64,000 bases of DNA. Origin: Symsagittifera roscoffensis (taxonomy: Eukaryota > Xenacoelomorpha > Acoela > Convolutidae). Below are positions 39,482 through 52,091 of this stretch, piece by piece. Position numbers and translations under genes: made by a program. Under the pieces are notes generated by a model. It worked only from the letters and a program-made list of their open reading frames with translations, did not search any database and was not told the origin of the DNA. Every line of letters begins with the position of its first letter. Position 1 is the stretch's first letter. The DNA is taken from assembly GCF_963678635.1 (NCBI RefSeq), contig NC_087066.1:1829745-1893744 (forward strand), in the 5' to 3' direction.

Positions 39482-39689
39482 TATAAACCACTTTAGAGTT
39501 GTAGAATTAGCACAGGTCCCAATTTCATATATATAATCAAAAAATATATAATCCCAATTTAGCCTAATTGTTGTGATAAACTTATTAAATAGTGTTGCTT
39601 CGGAACTTCATACCACTGCACCCCAAAAATGTACGCCCGAGAATAATTTTTCTCGAAATACAGATGTGGAAGTGGAGGATCTACACTTC
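39482..39689. other. Spacer right of element A
   Basis: AT-rich sequence including the first copy of a 33-base repeat (39561-39593) that recurs at 40964-40996. No gene is seen. Confidence 0.5.
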
Positions 39690-40760
39690 TAGGTGCGATC
39701 AGATCTGGATCAGGTCTAGATGCGTGCCAATGGAGAAGAATATTAACTCACTTTAACCAGACATCCATTGAGCTTTGCAAAACAATTGCTAAACTATCCT
39801 ATACAATTGCAAGTAAAGTTGTCCCCCATGAAAACTTAACAGCTTAAAACTCGTGCTGCCTGATACCTCTGGACAAAAATCCAGGGGTACGGGCCATCGG
39901 TATAGGTGAAGTTCTGAGAAGAATAATTGGCAAAACAATCACCCAATGTATAAAATCAGACCTTAAAAATCTCGGAAAAAACTTCCAACTATGCTTAGCC
40001 AAGAATATGGAATCGAATATGCTATCCACAGCTTGCGGAAGGAGTTTGAGAAACCGGAAATGGAAGCCATACTACTTATTGAAGAAATTTTTGCTAAAAA
40101 AAATTTCAAACGTTTTCGCAACTATGTGCATCGTCAGGATTTTTACAATAAACTACTCTAAATGTCGATAAAACATCAACTTACAAATGTTATTTACAAT
40201 AAATCACATACAATTTGGTTCTCAACCATCATGATAAAAAATTAGCCAATCACAGTTGACCTCTAAATTACTATTAAGATTAAAATACTTTTAACCTCTA
40301 AAATAATTAAACATTTTAAAATTAATTTGTCTGGAAGTTTCTGAGTCATAATTTCGATTTAGACATGTACGTTTTGAATAAAAACCCAAAAATATTTTGG
40401 GACTAAATTTTCAGTGTTAACTCCCTGCTCCTAAACTCATCGCGCGTGTTCAAGCCCGGTTTCTCTTTCCTGATATGTATTGCCTCTAGTGTTAGCAATT
40501 TTGTTTGGCTGTTTGACCTATCTATAATTTCCCAAGTAAGATCTGCGCTATTTCCCTCAAGTTGGCATTGCTGCAGGTGGATCGCAATGTCTAAAAAACG
40601 GCCTATACATACTACTTATTGATGCACAAAACGCCTCCAACTCGCTCAATAGAGATCTTGCTCTAAAAAAAGTAGAAATCCTTTGTCCGGCACTACATCA
40701 TGCGCTGGCAAACTCATATAAACATCCCTCAATTTTTTATGTCAACAACACGGTATAAAA
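39690..40760 (+). pseudogene. Decayed reverse-transcriptase fragment of another retroelement family
   Basis: Plus-strand translations give SGSGLDACQWRRIL, then PLDKNPGVRAIGIGEVLRRI and IIGKTITQ, and after an interruption LYILLIDAQNASNSLNRDLA and EILCPALHHALANSYKHPS. This is the pattern of a widespread invertebrate RT family (GLDAxxWRR, DKNPGVRPIGVGEVxRRI, LLVDAxNAFNSLNR, CPAL). Frameshifts, stops (such as near 39840 and 40755) and an insertion of about 500 bases (about 40085-40598) break it. The order of this RT family is not certain. Confidence 0.65.
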
Positions 40761-40916
40761 GGGTGAACCTGTAACATTCATTCTCCCAAATACTACACAG
40801 TGACGGAGCGTAGAAAAAGTACCTATTAACGACTGGCAGGCGTCAGCTACCTTAATTCTACTCGTTTTTCACCGCCTCGACCTAGCCAGTTGATTTTCTG
40901 GTCTTGTTGTGAAAAA

Positions 40917-40996
40917 CCTAATTGTTGTGATAAGCTTATCAAGTTATAGTCTATCGGAATTCTAGCCTAATTGTTGTGATAAACTTATTAAATAGT
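40917..40996. repeat. Short near-tandem repeat also present at 39561-39593
   Basis: cctaattgttgtgataa-type units occur at 40917-40950 and 40964-40996. The second is identical over 33 bases to 39561-39593. The copies bracket the RT fragment and end just before the element B LTR. Confidence 0.6.
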
Positions 40997-41007
40997 TTCA
41001 TGTGATA

Positions 41008-41927
41008 TGTAACATTCGCCCGGAAGAAAAATATCGACGGAAAACAAAACCAAGTCCTAAGACGACTGGCTATTGTCTAAACACAGTTTTGCATGCTTTT
41101 CACCGTCTCTACCAAGCCAGTACTTTCGGTGGTCTTTCTTACATCGGGTCGACAAAAACGTTACTGTTCTCCGGCTTCGACCAGAACGCTCAAATTAACT
41201 TAATTACATGCAGAAATAGTGAGCTCATGACTGGGTCTCAGTATCCCCAGACCACGAGGTCACTCCTAAAAACAGTGCTACTACTACTTATTGAATTATT
41301 ATTGTTTTTGTTCAGTAGATAAAAGTCATCATCTCCATCGAAGATGGATCAACCCTTTCCCCCAACTCCTAGCTTCTCATCCTTATCAAAATGGATCCAG
41401 TTGTTAATTAAATTCAAGTCAGGACAGGAAGCTAAAAGTTTATATCAAAGGACAAAAGTCTCAGTTCCTTTACCCTTCCGGATTCTTGAATCTACTGAAT
41501 CAAGCTCGTTAATCTTGATTTCTTCTCAATCCGGAAGGCTGTCTTTCACCCTTCACCGTTGTTCGCATTGGCCTTGCTACTATTGTAGCGGCACAATAGT
41601 TGCAACTCGGAGTGTTCTCTGTTAACTCTGTGACTCGGTGTCGTTTTTCAATCTCTATTTTCGTCCTGCTCGCAATCGCAGCTAATGTTGTTCTGTTTTT
41701 CTTTCTCATTTTAGCCAAAATGGCCGTTTCTGACGTTTCTCAGAAATGTTACGTAATCACTTGGAAAATTTAAAATTTAGGATTTTCTGAATCCTTCAAC
41801 CTTCACGTTTTGTTCAATCGTTCAAATAACGTTCTTAATCCTTCCAAACTGCCAACTCGGAAGGCTCGTTGCTAAAAATTCGAAATCTGCAGAGATTGCA
41901 TTTTGGCCATTCTGGTCGAATGTCACA
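41008..41927 (-). repeat. Element B 3' LTR
   Basis: 920 bp from TGTAACATTCG to CGAATGTCACA, inverted ends with one mismatch in 11. It is followed by tactccccggac, the same polypurine-tract junction as element A. It shares with the A LTR the hairpin-plus-GGATCAACC segment (TCCATC-GAA-GATGGA at 41334-41348), but most of it has diverged. A 5' partner was not found in the window. Confidence 0.75.
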
Positions 41928-42755
41928 TACTCCCCGGACAGTCCGGTCAATGTCCTCATTGAATCTTGCAATGTTCGTAAAATCGGCACAGTGTCATCGA
42001 ACAGAATTTACAAAATGCACGAAATTATTTTTATCCGCGTCACATCGACTCACTGCAGAATACAAATGGCATCATACTACATCATTACAGCCTTCAAATT
42101 CTTTCATTAATCTGCACACTGAGGATTTGACCTAAGATAAAAACATCTTTTCTGACTTCCAATGTCAATGTCCTGATTAAAAACTTTTTCTCTTAGATTT
42201 AAAAGATGTTGGTTTGCAGGACAGTCTTGCCAACCAACAAGCTAAAATTATCCTACTATGCTCCTTCCCTTCGGAAATCTTGCTTGTTTATTGTCCTGAA
42301 TATTAAAACTAAGAAACTCTGTGGTTAAAAAAAACAATGCAACAATCTCCCTCTTCAAGAGATTACTCAAGTCTTTCATGTCACCACAAAGTGATCAGTC
42401 GTCCTAAGTGATTAAAAACAACCATGCAGGCTGAAATATTTAAATATACTTTCCTCTTAAGCCTTTCTAAATAAATAATAAGTGTCTCTAAAGCCACTTT
42501 GCTAAAAATCGAAATGCAAATTTATAAATGCAACAAATTCTCCAATGTTCAAAACTCAACTAAATGTTTCAGTTTTCAATTACAACTTGGTTGCTTGGTT
42601 TATCACTTGAGTTTTTCACACACATAAAACAATTCTGAGTTTTAAATTTTCTTCATCACTCCTTTGTTTTCTTCTTTTTCGTCGTTTAGAAGTTCTAAAA
42701 CTTCTAAATTCTTCTAATTCTCTTTCTTTTTGCTTCTTGTTTTCTCGACCATTTG
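41928..42755 (-). other. Element B 3' untranslated region
   Basis: Begins with the polypurine tract (41929-41939). The rest is AT-rich without a recognised feature. Confidence 0.5.
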
Positions 42756-45700
42756 TCAATGCGCCATCTCCTCCTCCTGTGATACTGACTCTGCACTTTC
42801 GGTCTCTGTGTCCTGCAACACATCGTTAGCTATCCTGACGCTGTTGGAAGCAGTCCTCCAACACTTCTGCTCTTCTACCCTCTGTTTGCAACAAGTTAGG
42901 GGATCCACGTTAGATTCTCTGTTCCTGCAGAAGCTGTTGTGGAGACACAACGTCACATTTCTCTCCAAATCTTCCTTCAACATCTCTGCCTTCTCCTTTC
43001 CACTACGTTCAATACTCCTGGAAATTCTTTTTACTGCGGTGGTCACTGCATTCCAATGAGTCACGAAAGCTAGCTTGAAGGCTCCCGCTCCAATGTCCAG
43101 CTGATATCCACTGTACACTCTGCCGTGCTTCGACATATGCTTCTTAGCATACTCATACAACCATGCAGTCATGTCAGCTCTGAACCATGGCATCAATCGT
43201 TTTCTTGCCCATATCCTCTTCACTTCCATCGGAATGTTCAGAATTTCGCCCATTGTTTCAAAAAGATCTAAATCTTTTAGACAATCCAACTTCTGCAACT
43301 GTTCTCTCGTTGGCGCTTCCTGTCTATTGTTTTCTCTCACATGAGCCTCCAGCCATCGTATTGCCATCATAACTCCCACTATCACTATTGATATGGGCGG
43401 TGATGAGTCTGGTAAACCCATGGAGAGCAGCTCTCCAGAGTCCCAGATCAACATCAGATTACTACGCTTGGGATACCACCAGGTCTGCAGCAAGCAGTGG
43501 CAAGGAAACTCGTCATGTGTCAACATGATGCTCCTCCAATTACGTTTTCCCGAAGCTTCCAGTAATGGTTCCATCATCACTCGGTGGACTTCATCATTCT
43601 CGTCTACTGTATTGTAATCTGTGACAGTTGATCCTCTCTGTTTCTGTCTCTCGAAGTCACTGAAGTTCCCGCTTACGTATCCCATGAACTTCTTTCCCAG
43701 TATCGATTCCAACTCTTCCTTGGTTCTCTCTGGAACTGCTGAGAACATCTTACATAGCAACTCGTATGACTTCTCGGACATTCTCGCCAGTCTCACACAC
43801 TTCGGCACTGAGAAGGCTTGATCCACGATCGTTCTCGTACTCTTCACATCCACAGCTACGAAATGTACAGGGTATCTGCTCTTGCACATTGGAGCCAATG
43901 TTGAACTCACCAAATATCGTGCTCCTGATGGTCTACAATAAGTCTCACTGTGTCTAATGTTCATTTCCGTCTCGATTGCTTCCCTCCATTTTCCTATGTA
44001 TTTCTGCTCAGTCTGCAGAACTCCTGGGAACACTTCTACACTGATGGCTGTGACCATCTCATGTTTCTGTTCTAGATTCAATAGTGACTCTAAAGAACTA
44101 AACATGCTGTAGAATCCTAGTGCAGTCACTAGATTCACCTCGGTCCCTCCATGACAATCCGCTATCAGTTCCGATTCTGTTCTTGCTTTCATCACGACGT
44201 TTCCAAACAATACCGTCAGTTGCTTGTGTTGCTTCTCTAGGGTCTTCACACAGTCCAGACCTCCACAAACGTGACCCTCCAGTCCACAGACTTCCGCCAG
44301 ACAGCTACCAGGTTTAACCCAGTCTTCTGGTCCCCAGTCAGGCAACTCCACTTTATGTTCCCCGTTGCTTCTAGAGGCCGTTGTCATCACTTTATATATG
44401 ATGTTAAGGTCACGCAGGTTACAGTCTGCATTCAGTTCCCTCTGCCCGTTCTGTGTCGCTCGCAGTATCGAGTCAGCGTTGGGACTAGGACACCATGATG
44501 GCCTCATCAATTCCCATACCACCATCATGCTCGTCCTCAGCAATTCATCTGAGAATCCCAACCCAAACTCTACCCTTTTTTCGGATTTTGGTACGGAAGG
44601 TGCAGTCACCTCTTCTTCCAAGATCAATCTCAATTTGGTCTGAGGATTGGTAGCGCTCTTAATCGTCACAATTCTTGACATCCAGAATCTTAGCAACACT
44701 GCCCGTTCGTAATCGAAGAAGCAATCGCGTATTTCTTCACTCAGGAACGGGTTATACGCCATCCCTATGACTCCGGATATGTAGCTGTACGACTTCTTCT
44801 TAACTGGTCCACAGTATTCACTGGACTTCGGTAATGCCCCCATAGATTCTTTAGTGAGTCTCAGCTCCTTGTTTGAGAATCTCCTTATTTCGTCTATCTT
44901 TCTCATGGGCTCTAACTCCTCGGGTTCTTTCATGTTCACCCTCATCGGTTTGCTTTGATGCATATCCAGCAGTGCTAGCAAGAGTAAGGCTTTCGCTCGC
45001 GCATCGCCCTCCCTCAGCATCTTGACACAGGTGTTCAATGCTGGTACTGAGATCTGTTCTATCATGAATCGAATGAAACAGAGAGCGTCTCTCCGCTTCG
45101 CAAACGCTATTGCTGCTCCCTCTTGGATCATCAGATCCCTCAGATTTGTCATAAGGAAAACCTTCTCTTCCTTTGACCTCTTCATTTCTTCCGAATCGTA
45201 CTCTTCGCGAGTCAGTCCCATCAGGCACCAGGCAAACCTCAATTGTAACTCCGTCCTTACATAATGTACTGCCATGAGAGCATGTATTTTCGGCGCAGTC
45301 CTCATTTCTTCTTCGAAGTACCGTAATACTACTGCTTTCCATGGAAGGCTCACCAACTGCTCTATCGTTTCTGTCTGTATCTCAGACGACGCTAAGGTCC
45401 CGTACGCCTTTTGCTTGAGGATGGTGCCTTGCAACATTGTCTCCAGATAACCCTCCATGGCACCCTTGTCTTCTAAAGCCATCAAATACCCTCTAGCCGA
45501 GTTTCTTTATTCTAACATCTCCATGTATCCAGCGGCGGGTTCAACTATCGACACAGTCTCCGACACTGTCAGTCGGTTATATTCCACTGGTACTAGTTGT
45601 CCTGCGACACTTCCCTTTCCGTGATTCATGGGAGATGGCTTAAAGTCTCTTATTGTGCTCTCTCCACATTGGCTGAGTATTTCCATTTCTAAGGTTGCTC

Positions 45701-48700
45701 CAGTCAGAGTGCGGTCACTCCTTCTGGATTTATAGCCTGTTGACTTTATCCCCGCCATGAGAATGGGTGGCACCATCGTTATATCAGTCAGCATCTTATC
45801 CGTGCCGGACAATTGATAGTCGCCTTGTCCCAAGTCCATGATCTCTTCAACTCGCTTTCTCTTTGCTGAATTCGCAACTTTCATCGATATCTATGAATCC
45901 ACTTTCGTTTTTCCTACTCTTCTCGACATCACTCTGCTGCCTAACTTCATTTTCTTTTCATTGCTCTTATCAATCACCAACTTCGATCGCATCGTCCCTT
46001 TCCTGGTTCTTGACAGATACACCACCTCTGCTTTATCGTCCTGCAGCGTCATCTTGATGGGAGAGTTCGCTTCACTAACGTCAGTGGCAGAGTCGATCAA
46101 CAACTCACTCAATCTCCCTTCACACTCATCAAGCTTGTCAAGTACTTCCCGCATTAATGGTCGGTTGAGACCTGTTTTGAGGATGGACTGGGTCCCATAG
46201 CTCTGAACTACTGTCCAGACTTCTTCCATGAACGCCACTCTGTCCAATTTGCATCCCGTCCTACTCTCATGGTCCCGGTGATGTACTTCCCACTCCTCTT
46301 CGGGCAACGTTCCCAAGAAAGGTACTCTAGCTGAGCCCTCTATTCTTCTCCTCCTAGGCGATTCCATGAGGATTTTTTGCTCGTTATTTCTCGAATTGCC
46401 AGGAGAGCTGCTCTCCGGCAAATTCCGTTTCATTTCCATGAAGGCTGACGGAGGCTCCAGTGTCGAGATGCCTTCATCCGCTGGCTCCGTCGTTTCCAAC
46501 GTATCTGCATTGATCTCAAGATCACTGAAGATATTGAAATCCAGGCTGGATGTTCCTCCTGTCGATGCCCTGTCGTCTTCCCCAGCAGCTTCATCTTGTT
46601 GCATGGGTTCTTCGGTTTGACTGCTTCCTCCCTGTCCGTTCTCTCGTCCTGACTTATCCTTGCTCGAGCTCGATGGTCCTTTTTCATCATTGTCGACTTC
46701 TTCCGGGAACTTTGGTATGAGTAGTGTACCGGCCGATCTATCTTCCTCCTCTCCATGGACCACTTTGATTTCTTCGCAGCCGAAGGGTGCTAAGAAAGTT
46801 CTCGTTTGCAGCGTTCCTACTACCTTCATCTCCGATTTTACACTAGTCAGGATCAAAGAGGCCTCAGGTAGCTCGGTCCTGCCTCTCATTTTCATAGGCG
46901 CCAAGCCTAGTCCCGCCCATTCTTGATCAAATCTTCCAGGCTTGGGAGTCACGGCGTTGCTTATTCGCCTTCTCGTCGCTTGATCCGTATAGGCAAATCG
47001 TGTGTACTGTAACACAGCGGCATTTCTTCCCACAAAGTATGTGTCCATCGTTGCCTCGAAATTCCCTACTCTCCTTTCATTGGTTTCGAATGCTCTCAAT
47101 CTAGGAGTTTGCACCACGGAGACTGCTCCGAGTAACATCCTTCTTATCAGAGGGAATTCAGGGATTGCCTCCGGCAGCTTCTCGTAATCACCCCAGTCCT
47201 TCGTTCCTTCTCTCACTTTATGATATGCTGCAGTGAGACGAGGCACTCTGGTTATTTCACCATTCGTTTTATCATAGGGTCTTAGATTCCAAAGCTTCGG
47301 AAACACTTCGACGAGTCCTCTCTCTACTTCTCCCATCCGATCACGGAAGTGATCGTCAAAACTGATGACTGTCATTTCTGGTTCTGATATTTTCGCAAAT
47401 AACAGATCTTCACTCATGAGTTCCCGCAATGTGCGCTGCTCACACCAGTTCAGTGCACTACCGTCCACCGCTGATATGAGGTTCAGGTGCAGCACCGACC
47501 TCCAATACGCTTCCACTCTAACGTCAGGGAACGCAAACGTGACCGCTGGTCCATAGATCACTGTCACGAACTCCGTGACTCCTCTGATCAGCGCCAAGGG
47601 ATCGGTTCTCATGGCTAAGCTCAGATCGGTTAGCAGGGGCACGCCTCCAACATGTCATCTGACATCTTCTTCTTTCTCAATAGTCTCATCTTCTCCCGTT
47701 CCAAAGCGATTTTGTTGTAAGAGATATTGGATAAGAGTGTGTCTCAAGTCTCTTATCTTTTTCCACGAGTCCGTGGATTTCTTCATATCCAAATTCCTCA
47801 CTCTCTCTTTCATCTGCTCTGGGCAACGTGTCAATCTCATTTAGCCTCCCAAGTTTCCGTGGGTGATCGCAATCAATGTCAGAAGTCCATCTAGCCGCAA
47901 GCTCTGGATCCCTTCGGTGAGTAGCATCACCGGTCCCTTAACGAAACTCTGTGCTCCAAACGTCACGAACAAGGCTATTAGTTCCACTATTGACACTTCC
48001 ACTACTGCTTGGAGGAATTCCTTGATCAAGTAATGAGAAACTTTCGGGTAGACTTTTGCCAAGAAGGACGCGGTCCATCCGGCTCCCAACCCTTCCAGCA
48101 TGCTGTCTGTCCGTTCAAAGCACTCCTGTTCCTTCACTTCCTGGGTCCAGAAGGGTTACAGGGTAATTTGACACATTCTGTTTGTGAATTCAGCGGTCTT
48201 TTCTTCGGCATTTTCCTCCAGATTCACCTCCTTCAACAAGTAGGCATGGATCTTTATGATCATCACAGGGCCTTGCTCAAAAGCATCTGCACCCAATGCC
48301 GCCACTCGAGGATTTAGGTGTAGCCACTGGTTGGCTTCCGGCTTGGTTCTCAAAACCATCGCTTCCAACTGAGCTCTCGTCTCTAGTGAAGTTTTCCTTT
48401 TCGTGCTTTCCCCTGTTTTTTCCATTGCTCGGAACCATAAATCGTTGGACATCGATACGATCACTCGATGGTCATCGTCTATTCCCGGCTTCAATTTGAG
48501 CTGTCGACTGAAATTGGACAGTTCCAATCCCAGCACTTCATCCAACACTAACATGTGTAGCGCATGGTCCTTGAATCCTCTCATCGCGTTTGAGATATCT
48601 GACCACACTGCAGGTAGTTCAGCCCTGAGTGGCCTCAGGTTCTCCATCTCTATCATGCGATTTGGGGCTGATATGATCACATCATATTTTCTTTCTGACA

Positions 48701-51700
48701 GCAAGGTCACAATCGCATACACGAATTTCAGTCCACCCGGGAGACATGCGTACCCCGGAGACAACGCGAACACTATTTTCCGTGTTATCTTATTGAACGC
48801 CCCTTCTTTCGTTGCATCCACTCAAGGATGTCCTTTTTTGCTGGCCATACTGCATTCTCTGCTGTTGTAGGATCTCTGAGTCTGCTCAGAAAACCTCTAC
48901 TATGTAGATGGTCATTGATGCCAGCAAACACGATCGTGATTGGGTTCATGTCCGTCTGCCTTTGTACCCCTATAGCCATGGACACTGCCTGTAGTAGGTC
49001 CAGATCGACCGCTGCCAACATTATGACGTCCGGCCAAAACAGAGACTTGGAAGTGTGCACGAGCTCTGAATTCGCCACAATCATGATCTTGGCCTTCTTT
49101 ATTTCTGCCTTGTCATAGGCGAAGATGGTCTTATCGTTCTTTATTGCTTTCAATCCGCCGTATCTTTGGACATCACCATCCTGATTCACTAATTTCGAGT
49201 ATATTCTCTCCTTCACATGACCAGGGGGTGCCGTCACTTGCCTGAACATCTTCACATGTTGTCTAATCGGCGCTCTCGTTGTCACAAATCTTCCTGGTCT
49301 TTCCTCTCGATTCTCTTCATCATGGTTCAATCTCACATCTTGCAATGGTCTCGCGTTCACCGGTCCCATTGTGTTATTAGGGGCAGTCCCTCTAGATCAG
49401 CAAATCTCAAGGCCGTTGTGGAGCTGAAGTTTATACTGGCGGCTATCAGCCAGTCTACGCCTGTTATCGAGTACAGCCTGCTAACGGACAGTCTCGCTCC
49501 ATTCAGCATCCTCCTTGCGTCTTCGATGAAGCTCACCCTCTGGAGATCCAGCTTCATTAACTCATCTTTGTATACATGCCAGGGAGAGGGTATGGGTCTT
49601 GACCACATCAAAGAGCTTCTGCCCGGGCGTCTCTCTTCTCTACTGTTACTCGTCGTCTCCGATCTTGTGTCAGATCTAGACGTGCTGGCTGCCTCCTCGA
49701 TCGGGTTAACGGGTCCTAGTCTTCTTCGAGGATGAATGGTCCTCATCAACGGTGCTTCTCCCAATCGGTCTTGCACCTCTGTCCTTTGTCCCGGTTCGCT
49801 GGAACTCTGTTGTCTATAATTCGTGGCGGCCGGGACCGTCCCCAAGCGTTTTTCCAGGCTAGGAGGCACAAAGGTTGTAATCACTGCGTCATTCGTCGTT
49901 CCTTCTTCCTTCAGCACTCCTGTAGCAAAGAGTTCCGCCTCTAGTTCGTCCAAGCGCTCTTGGAAGACTCGATTCAACCAAGCCTGCCCTTCGATGCTAT
50001 CGAAGTGGATGCCGTCCGTGGTCAGTTTGGCCTGATCCATGGCTCTCAACTCATGTTCAATATCCATGAGGATCATTCTTCCGGCATTCCGGCTTGCGAG
50101 ATTCCTCAAGATATTATTCCACCTGACGACTCCCTCGTTATGCCTTTTCCCTGCAGCTGTCAAGCTCCTCGCGCTCATTGGCACAGTGCAAACGGTCAGT
50201 ACCGCGCAATTGAATTTCTGCCAAAGGGTTCTAAACAAACACAACATCATTGATTCCCATAGCGCTTCCTGCTCATCTGAAGCCTTGGAGATGTCATTTG
50301 TCCCAACCAGGATCATCACGTTGGGAATCCTCCCTGGATTCATCAGTTCCACCATTCGATATAACTGGGCTATTGTCGCGCCTCCAAAGGCCATCACCGT
50401 GGTGACCCACGAGGTCCTCAAATTCGACAGAACTCTGACCAAGCTGTCTCCCAGTATCAGATGTGATGTCCCCAGTGGTGGTTGCTGCAGGTTTACTGCC
50501 GGGCTCCAAGTCGCTCGATTGAAGCAAGCTCTCGGATCTGTCTCCGGAACTCCCGTGAAATTGTATCTCAATTGAGTGTTCTTCTGTACGTCCATTACGC
50601 GAGACACTTTCTACGCTGGCATCTTCTGAACTCTTCTTTCTGGGGCTTTCGAGCTCCCCATGAGTGGCGCCACGTCACTCATCCCCAGTCTGACCACTGT
50701 TTGGGAGAGTTGTACTCTGCCCGCGTCGTCGATCGTTCCATAGGGTGCAGTCACCCCGGAACCTCGTGTATTCTTACTGGCGACTAGTCGTCCAGCTGTT
50801 TCCATCAGCCTCTGCATCGTTTGTTCCACGACTGGATCACCCTAGGTGTCACTAGGGTCCGGAATCGTCACTCGACCTGATCCTAGCGGGAGTCGCGTTT
50901 CCGTCGTTTGGCTCATTTCCCGAGGCGTCAAGAGCTCCATCGGGGACTGCCCACGAAGATTACTCCTTGCAGGTATCGCCTTCTCCACTGCGGCTTCCAA
51001 TGCCATCTGTTCCGATCTTCGTTTGTAATCCTGCCTCAAGCGCTCCAGCTCTTGACCCTGCTTTTTGTTGCAGTTTTCGAAAAACCTTTTCCACATGTCC
51101 CGATCTTCCTCCGTGGCGAGCATGGTCTTCGTCATCTCATCTAGCTCCTTTCTCGTCCTTTCCAGTTCATGCTTCATCCCATCCAGATCTTGCATGGTTT
51201 GGTCCGTCTGAACCTTCTCTTCTACTTTCGCCCTACTTGGTGGCACAGCTGCTCTCAGTGGTGAACCAGACGAGGCAGCCTCGCTGTTCATCTCCTGATG
51301 CATTCTCGTCAGCCCAGGTTTGGGCTTGGAGGGCATAGGCATCTCACCTGGTTGGTAAGTCCTAGAACTTCCCAACCCAGGCTCATTCGCCAAGTCACTC
51401 CCTGAGAGAGCCCGTTTCTCCACCTCATCACTCTCATGTTCGGGCGTTCTAGTACTCCCCTCTCTCCATATGCTGCCATCAACAGGACATCCGTGGGGCG
51501 GTCCCCACGGTTGTCATGCCCCAAGATGTTGATCAGGGCGGTCAGCAACATGACTACCTCTGGGTCCTCCAGAGCGAAGTCTCGTTCCATAAGCCGACGA
51601 TAGATCGCATCTACCATCGGTCCTACATATGCCTCTGCCAGGTCCATCAATTCATCCAGGTTGAAATTGTCCATACTGTTCTTTTCAAGTTTGATTTGAT

Positions 51701-51722
51701 TCGATTCGATAATTTGACTCAA
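42756..51722 (-). pseudogene. Element B ORF2 (broken), homologue of element A ORF2
   Basis: Runs in the minus direction from MDNFNLDELMDL (near 51675) through about ten frame fragments split by stops or frameshifts, for example near 51420, 50830, 50608, 49365, 48800, 48150, 47840, 47650, 45885 and 45490. The last fragment, 42756-45485, is open for 909 codons. The first SGNH domain keeps its key residues (LGDSLVRVL, VGTNDIS, DGIHFD). The second has VANSE, AGINDH and DDDH. The Cys/His cluster (CLAEVCGLEGHVCGGLDC) and an NLS-like KRKR are also kept. Similarity to A is only about 35-45 percent by eye, much lower than for RT. It is not functional as it stands. Confidence 0.85.
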
Positions 51723-52091
51723 GTGAGTAATTAAACGATCAATCAGGATCTAGAAAAGAAGTCACGAATATCACGCTTGTCAGTTTCATCTTAATATATA
51801 TCGCTAAAACTGCTAAAATTTGCTTAAGAACAGTTCAGATAAAAAGATGTTTATCCTAAAATTTATTAAAATCAATCGATCTCTAAAATTTTAGAATTCG
51901 ACCTAAGATTGGACAGTCCAAACTTTGGATCTATTCCTAAGATCGTCATTCAGCTGTTCATGGTCACTAACCCCTACCTACCCAAGATCCTAATAACATA
52001 ACACATAAAAATAATATAACACATAATAATAAAATAGCACATAACTTAGTCTTTATTCTATCACCTCCCTACACGTCACTCAGCCTATACT
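51723..52091 (-). other. Element B spacer between ORF1 and ORF2
   Basis: About 370 bases, AT-rich, without the 20-bp tandem repeat of element A. Nothing else is seen. Confidence 0.5.

Noticed and set aside
16703-39486. Target-site duplication of element A
   Set aside because: The flanks are gttat and tataa; only three bases can be matched, which is not significant. Flanks may have been altered by recombination.
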